From a virus: 21,137 bases of DNA. The notes beneath the pieces are model-generated. The model searched no databases. It saw nothing but the letters and a program-made list of their open reading frames with translations, and was not told the DNA's origin. Where the stretch lies: the IMG/VR virus record IMGVR_UViG_3300037520_000667, positions 1-21,137 of that record; one strand, given 5' to 3'. Each line of letters starts with the position of its first letter. Position 1 is the stretch's first letter. A program made the position numbers and the translations under genes. Below are positions 7,761-15,424 of the stretch, one piece after another.

Positions 7761-8507
7761 TTAGATTACGCCTTGGGCGCCGACGCCTGACGGTACACTG
7801 GCGCCGCCAGCGCCGCCGGTCGGATAGATGCGGTTGAGCAGATCGCGTTGCATTAGATAGTTTGTGCCAGTGCCAAGCGCTTGATTGAGCGCGTTGGCCT
7901 GCCCGACGTAGCCCGACGCGCGCGCGGCGCCGCCCGACGTCACCAAGTTGCCGACATTAGCGGCAGACTGGCCAACGTCTTGACCAAACCCCATAGCGGC
8001 TTGCAAGCCGCCGCCATACAAACCTGACAGAGCGTTGCCGCGCTGCATGCGCAGCTCCATCGCGCGAGTAAACGCGTTCTGATACTCCTGCGACGCAAGC
8101 TCCTGACCGTACTGTTGTCCAGCCTTGAGCGCACCACCTGAGAACATACGCCCGCCCGCCGACAAACGGCGGTCAAGGTCGCGCATGCCTTCTTTCAAAC
8201 GAAAGCCGTAACCGGGGTCAACAACCAATTCGTTTTCGCCAAACGGTCGCCCAAGCACTCCGTAATCGGGGGCGCCCGTATCGGGGCCAATACCCGCCAT
8301 GCGAGCAAGCGCGTTCTGCGCTTCGATGCCCGTCTCGCGGAACGGCCGCGACAGTTCTTCCTGCCTTGCCAGCGCTTCGCGCTGAACGGCGGCTGCTTCT
8401 TGAGTAGCACGTTCTTGCGCTCGAGCGGCTTTGCTAGATGCGCGGGAGGATGAAACAGCGCCGATCGCGGCGCTACCTAAAACTGCTGCAGCGGTGCCAA
8501 TGCCCAT
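7761..8507 (-). CDS. DNA transfer/ejection protein (P22 gp7-like, T7 gp14-like)
   Basis: This 248-residue protein has an N-terminal Ala/Gly hydrophobic helix (about 4-19), an Ala/Gln/Glu-rich helix (25-55), and a motif recurrent in podovirus ejection proteins at about 97-148: DPGYGFRLKEG, then GRMFSGGALKAGQQYGQELAS and EYQNAF. The C-terminal part is rich in Gly, Ala, Asn and Gln. The motif block is well known in phage DNA transfer proteins. An AGAGG SD overlaps the end of the upstream GNAT gene. It is the first of three ejection genes. The hydrophobic N-terminus could help membrane insertion after injection. Confidence 0.82.
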   Translation of the reverse strand: MGIGTAAAVLGSAAIGAVSSSRASSKAARAQERATQEAAAVQREALARQEELSRPFRETGIEAQNALARMAGIGPDTGAPDYGVLGRPFGENELVVDPGYGFRLKEGMRDLDRRLSAGGRMFSGGALKAGQQYGQELASQEYQNAFTRAMELRMQRGNALSGLYGGGLQAAMGFGQDVGQSAANVGNLVTSGGAARASGYVGQANALNQALGTGTNYLMQRDLLNRIYPTGGAGGASVPSGVGAQGVI

Positions 8508-8966
8508 TTATGCGACCTCTTTGAAAAACGTGCGTTCCATCGGACGGAACCCCTTGCGGGCGTATAACTTTTCCATCTGCGGTGCCCGTTCGTCTTCTAA
8601 CGCAATCATGAACAAGGCGGACACACCTTGCTCATTTGCCCATGCTTCTATTGCATCATACATTGCTTGTCCAGCGCCATGCCCTCGGGCCTCGGGCGCG
8701 AGCCACCACCACAGCTCCTGCGCGACAAAGTGCGAGGGGCTGAAGTACATGGGGTAAGCCAGAGCGCCGGCGATGCCGACCGGGCGCCCGTCGACTTCCG
8801 TAATCCACATGCCGGCAAGCGGATTCTCGAGCGCCGATTTGTAGAATTGGCTAAAGCCTTCCGGGTCAAACGGAATAACCTGGTGCATGGGGCTCGCGTC
8901 ATGGAACGCCTGCCCCATCGGCAGATACGCCGGCAGATCCTCAAGCGTAGCGCGGCGGACGATCAT
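8508..8966 (-). CDS. GNAT-family N-acetyltransferase
   Basis: The 152-residue protein has the GNAT fold signature. Acetyl-CoA-binding motif A is PEARGHGAGQAM (91-102, with the R-G-x-G-x-G loop), preceded by the beta-4 strand AQELWWWLA. A late motif B, LYARKGFRPME (134-144), is typical of the family. The N-terminus MIVRRATLEDLPAY is the usual first strand and helix. It would transfer an acetyl group from acetyl-CoA to an amine; the substrate is unknown. It lies inside the virion gene run, sharing an ATGA overlap with the upstream beta-rich protein and abutting the ejection genes. It might modify a virion or host protein, or be a passenger gene. Confidence 0.92.
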   Translation of the reverse strand: MIVRRATLEDLPAYLPMGQAFHDASPMHQVIPFDPEGFSQFYKSALENPLAGMWITEVDGRPVGIAGALAYPMYFSPSHFVAQELWWWLAPEARGHGAGQAMYDAIEAWANEQGVSALFMIALEDERAPQMEKLYARKGFRPMERTFFKEVA

Positions 8967-9298
8967 GACACCTCGCGCCCGGAAGATCGGATGTTGATGG
9001 CCGACGCCGTGCCCGCGATCGTCGAGATGAACCCGCCCGGTGCGAGGGCAGCGCCTACAATCTCAGGGAACGTGTACGTCTCAGACGGCTGTAGCGATTT
9101 GGTCTTAACGATCAAGTTTTGGTTGCCAGCGCCATCTAACGCAGTCACAAGGTTGACCGAGATAGTAGCCACAGATGCGCTGTAATTCGTGGCAGTAAAC
9201 TTGTCGATAATGGTCGTGACGCCATTCGCGGTGTACTGCGTTGTTTGGGTGTTCTCGGCAATCTTTGCCGGAATCAGCACTCTGACATTAACTGCCAT
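8963..9298 (-). CDS. Beta-rich phage structural protein, unknown function
   Basis: This 111-residue protein is dominated by short beta strands and Thr/Ala/Ser. It opens with MAVNVRVLIPAKIAENTQT and ends with INIRSSGREVS. The style is that of a recurrent phage protein encoded near tail and ejection genes, probably a small virion component or assembly factor. There is no signal peptide, TM segment or enzyme motif. An AGGTGAT SD precedes the ATG. Its stop overlaps the start of the GNAT gene by four bases, so the two are translated together. Seven bases separate it from the glycine-rich adhesin-like gene upstream. Confidence 0.7.
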   Translation of the reverse strand: MAVNVRVLIPAKIAENTQTTQYTANGVTTIIDKFTATNYSASVATISVNLVTALDGAGNQNLIVKTKSLQPSETYTFPEIVGAALAPGGFISTIAGTASAINIRSSGREVS

Positions 9299-9305
9299 AG
9301 ATCAC

Positions 9306-9968
9306 CTAGGGAATAGTAAATTTGAATCGAACGCGGCCCTTAGACCCCGGCCTGCCGGGATCGCCGCCTTCTACGGGGTCGCCACCGTCGCCGCCAGCGC
9401 CGCCGACCAAGTTGCCAACGCCGAGCACAGCCGCGCCGCCAGCTTGCGTAAACGCCGCTCCGCCTGCACCGTTGGTGTTAGTCGTGTTGCCGCCAGAGGC
9501 GACGCCTGCCGCACCCTGCTTGCTTCCGTTAATACCAACGCCACCAAAGCCGCCGCCGCCTCCGGTGCAGATCATCTCTGCAAGGGCGTAAGTGCCCGCC
9601 GACGCCGACGACACGCCTCCAGAACCGCCTATGGGGTCGCCTGCGGTGCCGTTGTAACCAGCGCCGCCTACCGAGTACGCAATCGTCTTCAATGCATCGC
9701 CGCCGCTCAAAACCAGTATGGTCTTGGCGTATCCGCCGCTACCACCGCCACCGCCGGGATTTTCTTGGGGCTCGTAAGCAAACTCACCAAAGATGTTAGT
9801 TACGGTTCCAAAGCCACCGCCACCGCCGCCACCCCACACTTCGATGGTGACGCCCGTCGCGCCGGTGGGAATCGTGACTGTCCCTGACCCCTCAGAGAAG
9901 TCAAATACGCCGGCACCGGCTCCCCCCGTCGTGCCCGCAATACCCGCAACTAGAGTCGCGCCGCCCAT
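9306..9968 (-). CDS. Glycine-rich tail-tip adhesin-like protein
   Basis: A 220-residue protein with long glycine runs (46-52, 72-76, 136-140) and many GG pairs through to about residue 207, ending in the strand RVRFKFTIP. The segment GTVTIPTGATGVTIEVWG (29-46) is the known entry strand of phage glycine-rich domains. In the T4-like phage S16, gp38 has a comparable polyglycine-II sandwich that caps the fibre and binds the receptor; I infer a similar tip role here. The start is in a TAATG junction with the preceding fibre gene and lacks a close SD, so the two are coupled. No other function is suggested. Confidence 0.68.
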   Translation of the reverse strand: MGGATLVAGIAGTTGGAGAGVFDFSEGSGTVTIPTGATGVTIEVWGGGGGGGFGTVTNIFGEFAYEPQENPGGGGGSGGYAKTILVLSGGDALKTIAYSVGGAGYNGTAGDPIGGSGGVSSASAGTYALAEMICTGGGGGFGGVGINGSKQGAAGVASGGNTTNTNGAGGAAFTQAGGAAVLGVGNLVGGAGGDGGDPVEGGDPGRPGSKGRVRFKFTIP

Positions 9969-10768
9969 TACGACAAGCCTGCTCCGCTAATGAGCCAAGC
10001 GGTGCTGCCAATCTTGACGCAAGTCGCCAAGCCGTTCTGCGCCAAGGTGCGCGTGCCGGTCGTCGTGCTATTCGCCAGTGTCAGCGTGTCGGTCGTAATC
10101 GCAATCGAGAGCGGCGACGAGTTGACGTTGACGATAATGATGACCGTACCGACAGGAAACGCGACCGCCGAGTTTGCCGGAATGGTCAGCGTCTTGGACG
10201 TGCCGTTCATTAGGATGGACTTGCCGCGATCGGCAAGCACCAACGTGTAGTTGTCGGTCTTAGACACTTGCGGGGCTTCTCGATAGCCCACGGCAAAGTT
10301 AGCGCTAACGGTATCGTTGTCCGGTATCAGCGGTGTGCCGGTAAAGGTAGGCGAAGCAATCGGTGCGTAGGTTGCAGCAGCCGTAGCCGCAGTCACCGCG
10401 TTGGTGATGCCGTAGCCCGCCAACGTCGTCGGCGTGCCGGTAATGACTGACCACGGCACGGCGCCTGTCGATATGTCATTGACGCCTGCAATATCGTCGT
10501 ATTCGCCGATTTGCACGTCATTGGAATCAGTCAGTACAAACTTGTACTTGACCCCCTCTGCCAGCCACATGTCTTCGGGCAGGCGACCGCCGCTATCGAG
10601 CACAATCGGGTTTGAGTTAGACGACGAGCCGCTGATGGACGTATACGTCACACGCGGCGTGGTGGTGCCCGCGTCGTAGGTGTAAATCTTTCCGCCCGAC
10701 AGGACGCTGCCGTCGTCGGTGAAAAATTGCGCCCCGGCGCCTGCGAAGGCTGAAAGATAAACGGTCAT
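9968..10768 (-). CDS. Tail fibre protein with virion-attachment-like N-terminus
   Basis: A 266-residue protein. The first part (AGAQFFTDDGSVLSGGKIYT... to LPEDMWLAEG, about residues 8-75) matches a recurrent N-terminal domain of phage tail fibres and spikes that docks to the virion. It is followed by a fibre repeat ending in APIASPTFTGTP (about 137-150) and a beta-rich C-terminal domain beginning near DNYTLVLADRGKSILMNG, a common trimeric fibre tip. I chose the ATG at 10768, which has GAGGA four bases upstream; the in-frame TTG 18 bases earlier has no SD. The stop overlaps the glycine-rich gene start by one base. Confidence 0.8.
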   Translation of the reverse strand: MTVYLSAFAGAGAQFFTDDGSVLSGGKIYTYDAGTTTPRVTYTSISGSSSNSNPIVLDSGGRLPEDMWLAEGVKYKFVLTDSNDVQIGEYDDIAGVNDISTGAVPWSVITGTPTTLAGYGITNAVTAATAAATYAPIASPTFTGTPLIPDNDTVSANFAVGYREAPQVSKTDNYTLVLADRGKSILMNGTSKTLTIPANSAVAFPVGTVIIIVNVNSSPLSIAITTDTLTLANSTTTGTRTLAQNGLATCVKIGSTAWLISGAGLS

Positions 10769-10775
10769 AAAATCC

Positions 10776-11918
10776 TCATGCGTCAATCAGCAGACAGTTA
10801 TTGGGAGCGGCTTGCATAATAACCCAGTTTGTGCCATTGGAGACGAGCGTGGCCCAGTTTCCAGCCACGTTCAGCAATATGCTGTTTTGGGCCGCCCCGC
10901 CGCCGAGCGGAATGACGTTGCTGGAGGCCGAGTTCAGCAGTTGAGCCTGCCAGTTCTGAAAGGTTATGGTTCTGCCAGAGTGGCTTGCCGCAGAAGGCAG
11001 CGTCACCACGCAAGTTGACCCAGACTTGTTATTGACCAGCCACGTTTCGCCATTAGCAACGGTAAAGTCTGCCGTCTTAACGTAAGGCGGCGAGGTGACG
11101 ATTTCGCCCGTTGCCTCTTCGTAAGTAGGCCGGACAAACAAAATGCCGTTGCTTGCGGCATTAACAACCGCCGCCATAAACACAATCGGGTTGGGCGGGT
11201 CAGGCCGTGTTTTAGTCAGGCCGCCCGTGACAGCCGGGTTGTAATACAGCACCGTGCCGTCTACCCAACCGCCATCGCTTAGACCGCGAGTATCTACGCC
11301 CTTGATTTCGCCAAACCAAGTAACGTAGCCCCATGCGTTGTTTGCAATGTTTTGGGTGGCAACGCCCATGATGTACTCGGCTTGCGCGGCCAACAAGCCA
11401 GTGGCAGGAGCAGCCAGCAAACCACCCGACGCGCCTACCGCGCCGGTGAACATTACTACTTGGCCCTTGGTAATCGCAGACGATGCCTTGACTCGATAGA
11501 ACGTCTCTTCGCCAACGTCTTGCACGATGGCGCCAGAGTCTTCCATCACAATCGCTAACGTCTTGGAGCGATCCTCGTTATCCCAATACACCGTTCCCGG
11601 TGTAATGGACGGATACGGGCCGGGGTTACGCGCAAACGTTGTCCACGGCAGGTTGGCCTGTTCTAAGGCCGCAAACGTACCGAGTTGCGGTTGGGGCAGC
11701 GTGTCTACGGCGTCAGAGATAACTTGGGTCTGCGACTCAAAGTTAGGCTGCGGAACCGGCGCTAACGCCAAGTCCACAGTCGATATGTCGCTCGTACCCG
11801 CGCCTGTGATGTTGAACAGATTGTAGAGAAACCGATACCACTCGCGATTGACGAGTCCAGTATTGGCATCCACAAACGGCACGCGGGGTGCCGGTATCTG
11901 TGTAATCTTGTCAGGCAT
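10776..11918 (-). CDS. Fibre-like structural protein at the P22 needle (gp26) position
   Basis: This 380-residue protein starts MPDKITQIPAPRVPFVDANTG, followed by LVNREWYRFLYNLFN, a known N-terminal motif of podovirus tail-associated proteins. A central region (about 140-280) carries beta strands and AITKGQVVMFTG-like segments. The C-terminal hundred residues resemble a fibre tip (SGRTITFQNW..., GNWATLVSNGTNWVIMQA). I prefer the ATG at 11918 to an in-frame GTG at 11945 because the recurrent N-terminus begins there; it overlaps the gp10-like stop by eight bases. It lies where P22 has the tail needle gene but lacks a long needle coiled coil. It could be a plug, needle replacement or fibre adaptor. 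Confidence 0.68.
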   Translation of the reverse strand: MPDKITQIPAPRVPFVDANTGLVNREWYRFLYNLFNITGAGTSDISTVDLALAPVPQPNFESQTQVISDAVDTLPQPQLGTFAALEQANLPWTTFARNPGPYPSITPGTVYWDNEDRSKTLAIVMEDSGAIVQDVGEETFYRVKASSAITKGQVVMFTGAVGASGGLLAAPATGLLAAQAEYIMGVATQNIANNAWGYVTWFGEIKGVDTRGLSDGGWVDGTVLYYNPAVTGGLTKTRPDPPNPIVFMAAVVNAASNGILFVRPTYEEATGEIVTSPPYVKTADFTVANGETWLVNNKSGSTCVVTLPSAASHSGRTITFQNWQAQLLNSASSNVIPLGGGAAQNSILLNVAGNWATLVSNGTNWVIMQAAPNNCLLIDA

Positions 11919-13515
11919 TGGTGCCGGTGATTTGTAGCTCGGCACCCATGATGGCGACCTTGACCGGATCAGTGCCGCTGATTTCGTACACGCGGTCGCG
12001 CAGTTTGGTCGTCATGCCAAGACGACGGAAGATGGCGCGAGTGCCGTACTGGCCGATGCGACCCATCGACGTCGTGCGCTCGCCGTTCCAAGTGTGACCG
12101 CCGTCGTCTGACCAGCGCAGCATCAGTTGCGGATCAGCGCCCACGGTATAGTTCACATCAAGCTCAATGTCTTGGCTCAACTCGGTCTGCAAGATTTGCA
12201 GCAACTCGCTGGCCAAAAACTGCTGGTCGTTTAGCGCATAGCCTGACAAGCCAACACCCGTCTCGCAGTCGATCTGCAGCGCGTGATGCGCTGTACGCGT
12301 CAGGTTGTTAGCGCCGGTGGGCAACGCGCGCCAGGTGCGCAGCCACTTCTGCGTGACGCCGGCGTCGGCGTAAACGTCGAGGCTGAACGCGTACAGGCGT
12401 CCGTTCTCGTAGTCACCGATGATCGGTTGGCCGTCAAACCGAGCGTGGTTGTTGCCGCGATGGCGTTTGAAGTCGCCGTTACGGAAACCGGCGCGTTCAT
12501 GCCAAGCGCCCGTAGCCGCGTCGAATACCCAAGTCGTGTCGGCGTCGGTAAAGTTCAACACATAGAACGTGTGACCGTCCTGCTGGTACGTGTATGCCAC
12601 AGCATCAGCCAAGTTGCTGTACTGCTGAATGGCAAATTCTACAGCGTGCGTCGAGATGCGCACGGCTTGATAGCCTTCGGCGCGGTAAACGATGCCTTGG
12701 CCTCGAGCGTCTGCGCCGAGCCAGAAGACGGAGTTATCCATCTTGGCTACCGAGTACGGCGCAATGCAGCCGACTTCGTTGTACGCGCCTTGGATGCGCG
12801 TCAGCGGGAAGAGCGGGTCGCCCGAGTTGTACCAGACCTCGACGCTGTTGGTGCCAAACAGCCACGCTTCGCGGTGGTCGATGATGAGCGACACCAAACC
12901 GTCGGGCGAGCCTTCGGCGCTGGCAAAATCGAGCGGGTCGATCGACAGGCCATCAAGCAGCTGCGTCACCCAGACGCGCTGCGAGTTGGGTTCGTTGAAC
13001 ACAAAGTAGCCGTCGAGATAGCCAACCGTCACGGCGCCGGGAAAGTCTGGATCCGTGATCTGCGCAAACTCTTCAGTTTCCGTGTTGAAAATGTAGCCGT
13101 CAGGGTTAGCCGCAATAAAAATTTGCGTGCCGTTGTCAGTCATCGACACGGGGCCGGTGCCACTGACTTCACCCAGCGCAGATGAGCCCGAGCCTTCCGC
13201 CAAAAGATCTCCGCCACCTTCCAGCAGAATGTCGCCGCCGTCTTCTAACGCCAAGTCAACTGAGGCGTCAAAAGTCGCATCTACTTTAAAAAACTCGTTG
13301 CCCGACACGACGTAAAGGTAATCGCCAAGCGACCACAGCCCTCGAATCGGGCCAGTGCCATACGTGCTTTTCAACACTAAACCTGGGCAGCGCTGCAGAT
13401 AGGCGGGCTCTTTGCCGCCCTCGCCAATGACTTCGGGGTACAGGTTCACCATCCGGTTGTCGGCAGCGTTGACCGACCGGATGACATACGACGACCCGAG
13501 GATCGGCGTCTTCAT
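11911..13515 (-). CDS. P22 gp10-like packaged DNA stabilisation protein
   Basis: The 534-residue protein has the opening of the P22 gp10 family (KTPILGSSYVIRSVNAADNR, then MVNLYPEVI) and the blade-like beta repeats expected of the tail hub that closes the portal after packaging. The motifs FLASELLQILQTELSQDIELDV and LMLRWSDDGGHTWNGE, with the closing FRRLGMTTKLRDRVYEI, are characteristic of this family. An unusual acidic, glycine-rich segment at about residues 88-109 looks like short repeats (EDGGDILLEGGGDLLAEG). The gene directly follows the gp4-like gene with a TAATG junction and no SD, so it is translationally coupled, as expected for a fixed-ratio tail hub. Confidence 0.88.
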   Translation of the reverse strand: MKTPILGSSYVIRSVNAADNRMVNLYPEVIGEGGKEPAYLQRCPGLVLKSTYGTGPIRGLWSLGDYLYVVSGNEFFKVDATFDASVDLALEDGGDILLEGGGDLLAEGSGSSALGEVSGTGPVSMTDNGTQIFIAANPDGYIFNTETEEFAQITDPDFPGAVTVGYLDGYFVFNEPNSQRVWVTQLLDGLSIDPLDFASAEGSPDGLVSLIIDHREAWLFGTNSVEVWYNSGDPLFPLTRIQGAYNEVGCIAPYSVAKMDNSVFWLGADARGQGIVYRAEGYQAVRISTHAVEFAIQQYSNLADAVAYTYQQDGHTFYVLNFTDADTTWVFDAATGAWHERAGFRNGDFKRHRGNNHARFDGQPIIGDYENGRLYAFSLDVYADAGVTQKWLRTWRALPTGANNLTRTAHHALQIDCETGVGLSGYALNDQQFLASELLQILQTELSQDIELDVNYTVGADPQLMLRWSDDGGHTWNGERTTSMGRIGQYGTRAIFRRLGMTTKLRDRVYEISGTDPVKVAIMGAELQITGTNA

Positions 13516-14228
13516 TAGAAGTTGCCCGTGAAGATGTTAAAGCGCGGACGGTTGACAAGCAGCGCAGCTGGCATTGCCATCACGTCATCCGGGTTGTTGA
13601 TGCGTTTCAAGTTGCGCTTGCTGTACATTGCAATGCGCTGCACTTGCGGCGACGGCTCTACGCCAAACTCCGGTGCGAGCTCGCATGCCAAGTTGTAGCG
13701 AAACGCGCGCAAGTAACCCGGCGGGAACGTCAGATCAGTATCGAGCGCTGCTGGTGTCGTCAACGGACGCACCGACACAAAGTGGAACTCCAGCACTTTA
13801 GTGGGTACTGGATAAACGTAAATCTCCACGTTGGGGTAGGTCATGTTGACCCACATCAACTGCGGATACGTGGACGTTACGGTTTTAACGGCAATATTGT
13901 TGTATTGCTCGTTATTAATTAGTTTGATGCCGTACGACACGTTGGTCGAGGCGTCACGAAAATAGGTAGCGTCGTCCATCAGGATAGGACGCTCGGCCAC
14001 AAACGTGCCGGTTGGGCCCATCGTAATCGTACGAATGTTGGGTTGCCAGTTGTATACCTGGTCGATGGTGGAGAACACGGACAGACGCTCCGTGTTCCAC
14101 GAATCAATCATTTGGTTGAGCGCTGTAAGGGCATCCTGCGACGTCGCGGCCGAAGGCACTTCACCTTCCGCCAACATTCCGATCAGACGCAGCGCACCGT
14201 TGATCTGATCTGCAGCGGTGGTGGCCAT
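13515..14228 (-). CDS. P22 gp4-like head-completion / tail accessory protein
   Basis: This 237-residue protein matches the P22 gp4 family, which binds the portal after packaging and accepts gp10. The signature at the N-terminus is visible: QINGALRLIGMLAEGE, then SQDALTALNQMIDSWNTERL. Later conserved-looking features are PPGYLRAFRYNLACELAPEFG and the basic KRNLKRINN segment. It starts at an ATG with AAGGAG six bases upstream. P22 gp4 also has reported peptidoglycan hydrolase activity; I cannot confirm that here. The gene follows the capsid proteins and precedes the gp10-like gene, the P22 order. Confidence 0.88.
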   Translation of the reverse strand: MATTAADQINGALRLIGMLAEGEVPSAATSQDALTALNQMIDSWNTERLSVFSTIDQVYNWQPNIRTITMGPTGTFVAERPILMDDATYFRDASTNVSYGIKLINNEQYNNIAVKTVTSTYPQLMWVNMTYPNVEIYVYPVPTKVLEFHFVSVRPLTTPAALDTDLTFPPGYLRAFRYNLACELAPEFGVEPSPQVQRIAMYSKRNLKRINNPDDVMAMPAALLVNRPRFNIFTGNF

Positions 14229-14231
14229 TAA

Positions 14232-14438
14232 CTACTCCTTACGGCGGCGGCGCGTTCTCAACGCATTAGGGTCAGAAGTCTCCGACGCCGCCATTTCTGA
14301 CGACGCCGGAGATTCTGAATCATCGGAATCGGATGGGTCAAATTCTTCCCATCCGTGCTCCATATCTTCCCTCGCTTCCAGCCAGGAAATCGCAACCTTT
14401 TCCCCGTGCTTGGGGTGGCGAAGATAGATATTCGGCAT
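14232..14438 (-). CDS. Small charged phage protein, unknown function
   Basis: A 68-residue protein starting at MPNIYLRHPKHGEKVA, immediately after the stop of the upstream capsid-associated gene (TAATATG). A longer in-frame reading upstream would overlap that gene by 31 codons with low-complexity Arg/Ser sequence, so I reject it. The protein has a basic N-terminus, an amphipathic middle (SWLEAREDMEHGWEEF), an acidic serine-rich stretch (DPSDSDDSESPASSE) and a basic tail (RTRRRRKE). The tripartite charge pattern could suit binding to a capsid protein or DNA. It lies between the capsid and gp4-like genes. No family with known function is recognised. Confidence 0.65.
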   Translation of the reverse strand: MPNIYLRHPKHGEKVAISWLEAREDMEHGWEEFDPSDSDDSESPASSEMAASETSDPNALRTRRRRKE

Positions 14439-14439
14439 A

Positions 14440-14940
14440 TTACGAGACGCTGAAGTTGAGCAAATAGACCGGGAACGTGACCGTGTTGGCAAGCGTGCCC
14501 GTCGCCGCAGCGCGGATACGGAGACGATCACCAGCTGCCACTACCAAGTTGGCTGCCGTGCCGTTCAGCGACAATACGCGTCGAGCATTAGCAGTCAAAG
14601 CGGTGCCACCCGTTGACTTGGTGGTGTTGGCATCGGTCGCCGCCAGCATCGCTGCAGTGCCCGAACCAGACGTACCAAGGTTGGTGATAGTAAACGTAAT
14701 GTAGTTAGTATCGCTTGCAGCCAGCGCATCAACGCCTGAGAACCACGCAGCCGACAAAACGCCCGACACCGGAGCGATGACGAACACGTCAGCGTTTCCG
14801 GTTGTCGCAATCGTTGCGCCCTGCTGCGCTGCGCTAAACCCGCTACGCACGTTGGAATTAACGAGCGTGGCCGAGTCAAGCGAGCCGTTGATAATTGCTT
14901 GATCCGCAAAAGCAACACCAATCGCCTGTGTATTAGGCAT
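14440..14940 (-). CDS. Capsid-associated structural protein, possibly decoration
   Basis: This 166-residue protein is rich in Ala, Thr, Asn and Ser with short beta strands, and ends RLRIRAAATGTLANTVTFP then VYLLNFSVS, a pattern I associate with phage head-decoration or small virion proteins next to the coat gene. An AAAGGGG SD precedes its ATG. It is separated from the upstream capsid-associated gene by a short gap with a strong hairpin and is followed within one base by a small charged protein. There is no signal peptide or TM segment. The decoration role is inferred from position and composition only. Confidence 0.65.
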   Translation of the reverse strand: MPNTQAIGVAFADQAIINGSLDSATLVNSNVRSGFSAAQQGATIATTGNADVFVIAPVSGVLSAAWFSGVDALAASDTNYITFTITNLGTSGSGTAAMLAATDANTTKSTGGTALTANARRVLSLNGTAANLVVAAGDRLRIRAAATGTLANTVTFPVYLLNFSVS

Positions 14941-14961
14941 ATCAATACCCCTTTAGGTGGT

Positions 14962-14989
14962 GCCCTCGGCGAGTTGCCCCGCCGAGGGC
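14962..14989 (-). other. Intergenic stem-loop without U-tract
   Basis: A perfect ten-base inverted repeat (GCCCTCGGCG at 14962-14971 with its complement at 14980-14989) encloses an eight-base loop. It lies in the gap between two capsid-associated genes, seven bases past the upstream stop. Neither strand has a following T-run, so it is not a classic intrinsic terminator. It may tune transcription or protect the upstream mRNA from 3' exonucleases. Confidence 0.6.
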
Positions 14990-14996
14990 GTTGCTA

Positions 14997-15398
14997 TTAC
15001 GAAACGCGGTAGCAAGTCCAAGTGCCGACGCCGGTCTTGCGGGCACGGAAGTGACCTGAAGTACCGTTGTCAACCTGTCCAGCACCGACGAGCGTCCAGC
15101 CCGTGCCGATTGCCACGGTCACGTCGTCCGTTCCTGCGTCAATGTTAATGACGAAGAAATCAAACGCGCTGTCTACCTTTTCGCCCATTGAGGGGAAAGC
15201 CAACTCAAGGGCGGCAACGGTCGGCAACGTCAAGTCGCCAGCCGCTCCGTCAAAGGTAAAAAGACCGTTGACCAACTGAGCAGCCGTCGCCGTAGCAGCA
15301 GCCGTCAGCGCAGTCGGAGCGCTTTGCGTGAAAAACAGCGGCTCACCAAGATTGCCATCGCCAATCTGATACCCACCAGAACCATTAGGAAGTGCCAT
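14997..15398 (-). CDS. Capsid-associated structural protein downstream of coat
   Basis: A 133-residue beta-rich protein starting MALPNGSGGYQIGDGNLGEP, with AATATAAQLVNGLFTFDG and a C-terminal GTSGHFRARKTGVGTW then TCYRVS. The composition and the SFDFFVINIDAGTDDVTVA segment resemble compact virion domains found directly downstream of phage coat genes, consistent with a head-decoration or head-fibre protein. An AAGGAG SD lies nine bases upstream. It is 26 bases after the coat gene and followed by the hairpin gap. I cannot name an exact family with certainty. Confidence 0.68.
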   Translation of the reverse strand: MALPNGSGGYQIGDGNLGEPLFFTQSAPTALTAAATATAAQLVNGLFTFDGAAGDLTLPTVAALELAFPSMGEKVDSAFDFFVINIDAGTDDVTVAIGTGWTLVGAGQVDNGTSGHFRARKTGVGTWTCYRVS

Positions 15399-15424
15399 TT
15401 TTAGTTACTCCTTAAATTTAACCA

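Noticed and set aside
9322-9591. Proline-rich plus-strand ORF
   Set aside because: It is simply the complement of glycine codons in the glycine-rich adhesin gene.
9300-10800. Diversity-generating retroelement at the adhesin genes
   Set aside because: No reverse transcriptase, and I saw no adenine-biased template/variable repeat pair in the window.
11919-11945. GTG start nine codons earlier for the fibre-like protein
   Set aside because: No SD there, and MPDKITQIPAPR is the recurrent N-terminus of this family.
12283-13185. Plus-strand ORF of 300 codons opposite the gp10-like gene
   Set aside because: No recognisable motif, and the opposite strand encodes a well-matched P22 gp10-family protein.
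14439-14531. N-terminal extension of the small charged protein
   Set aside because: The extra 31 codons are Arg/Ser low complexity and overlap the upstream structural gene; the ATG just after that gene's stop is a better start.
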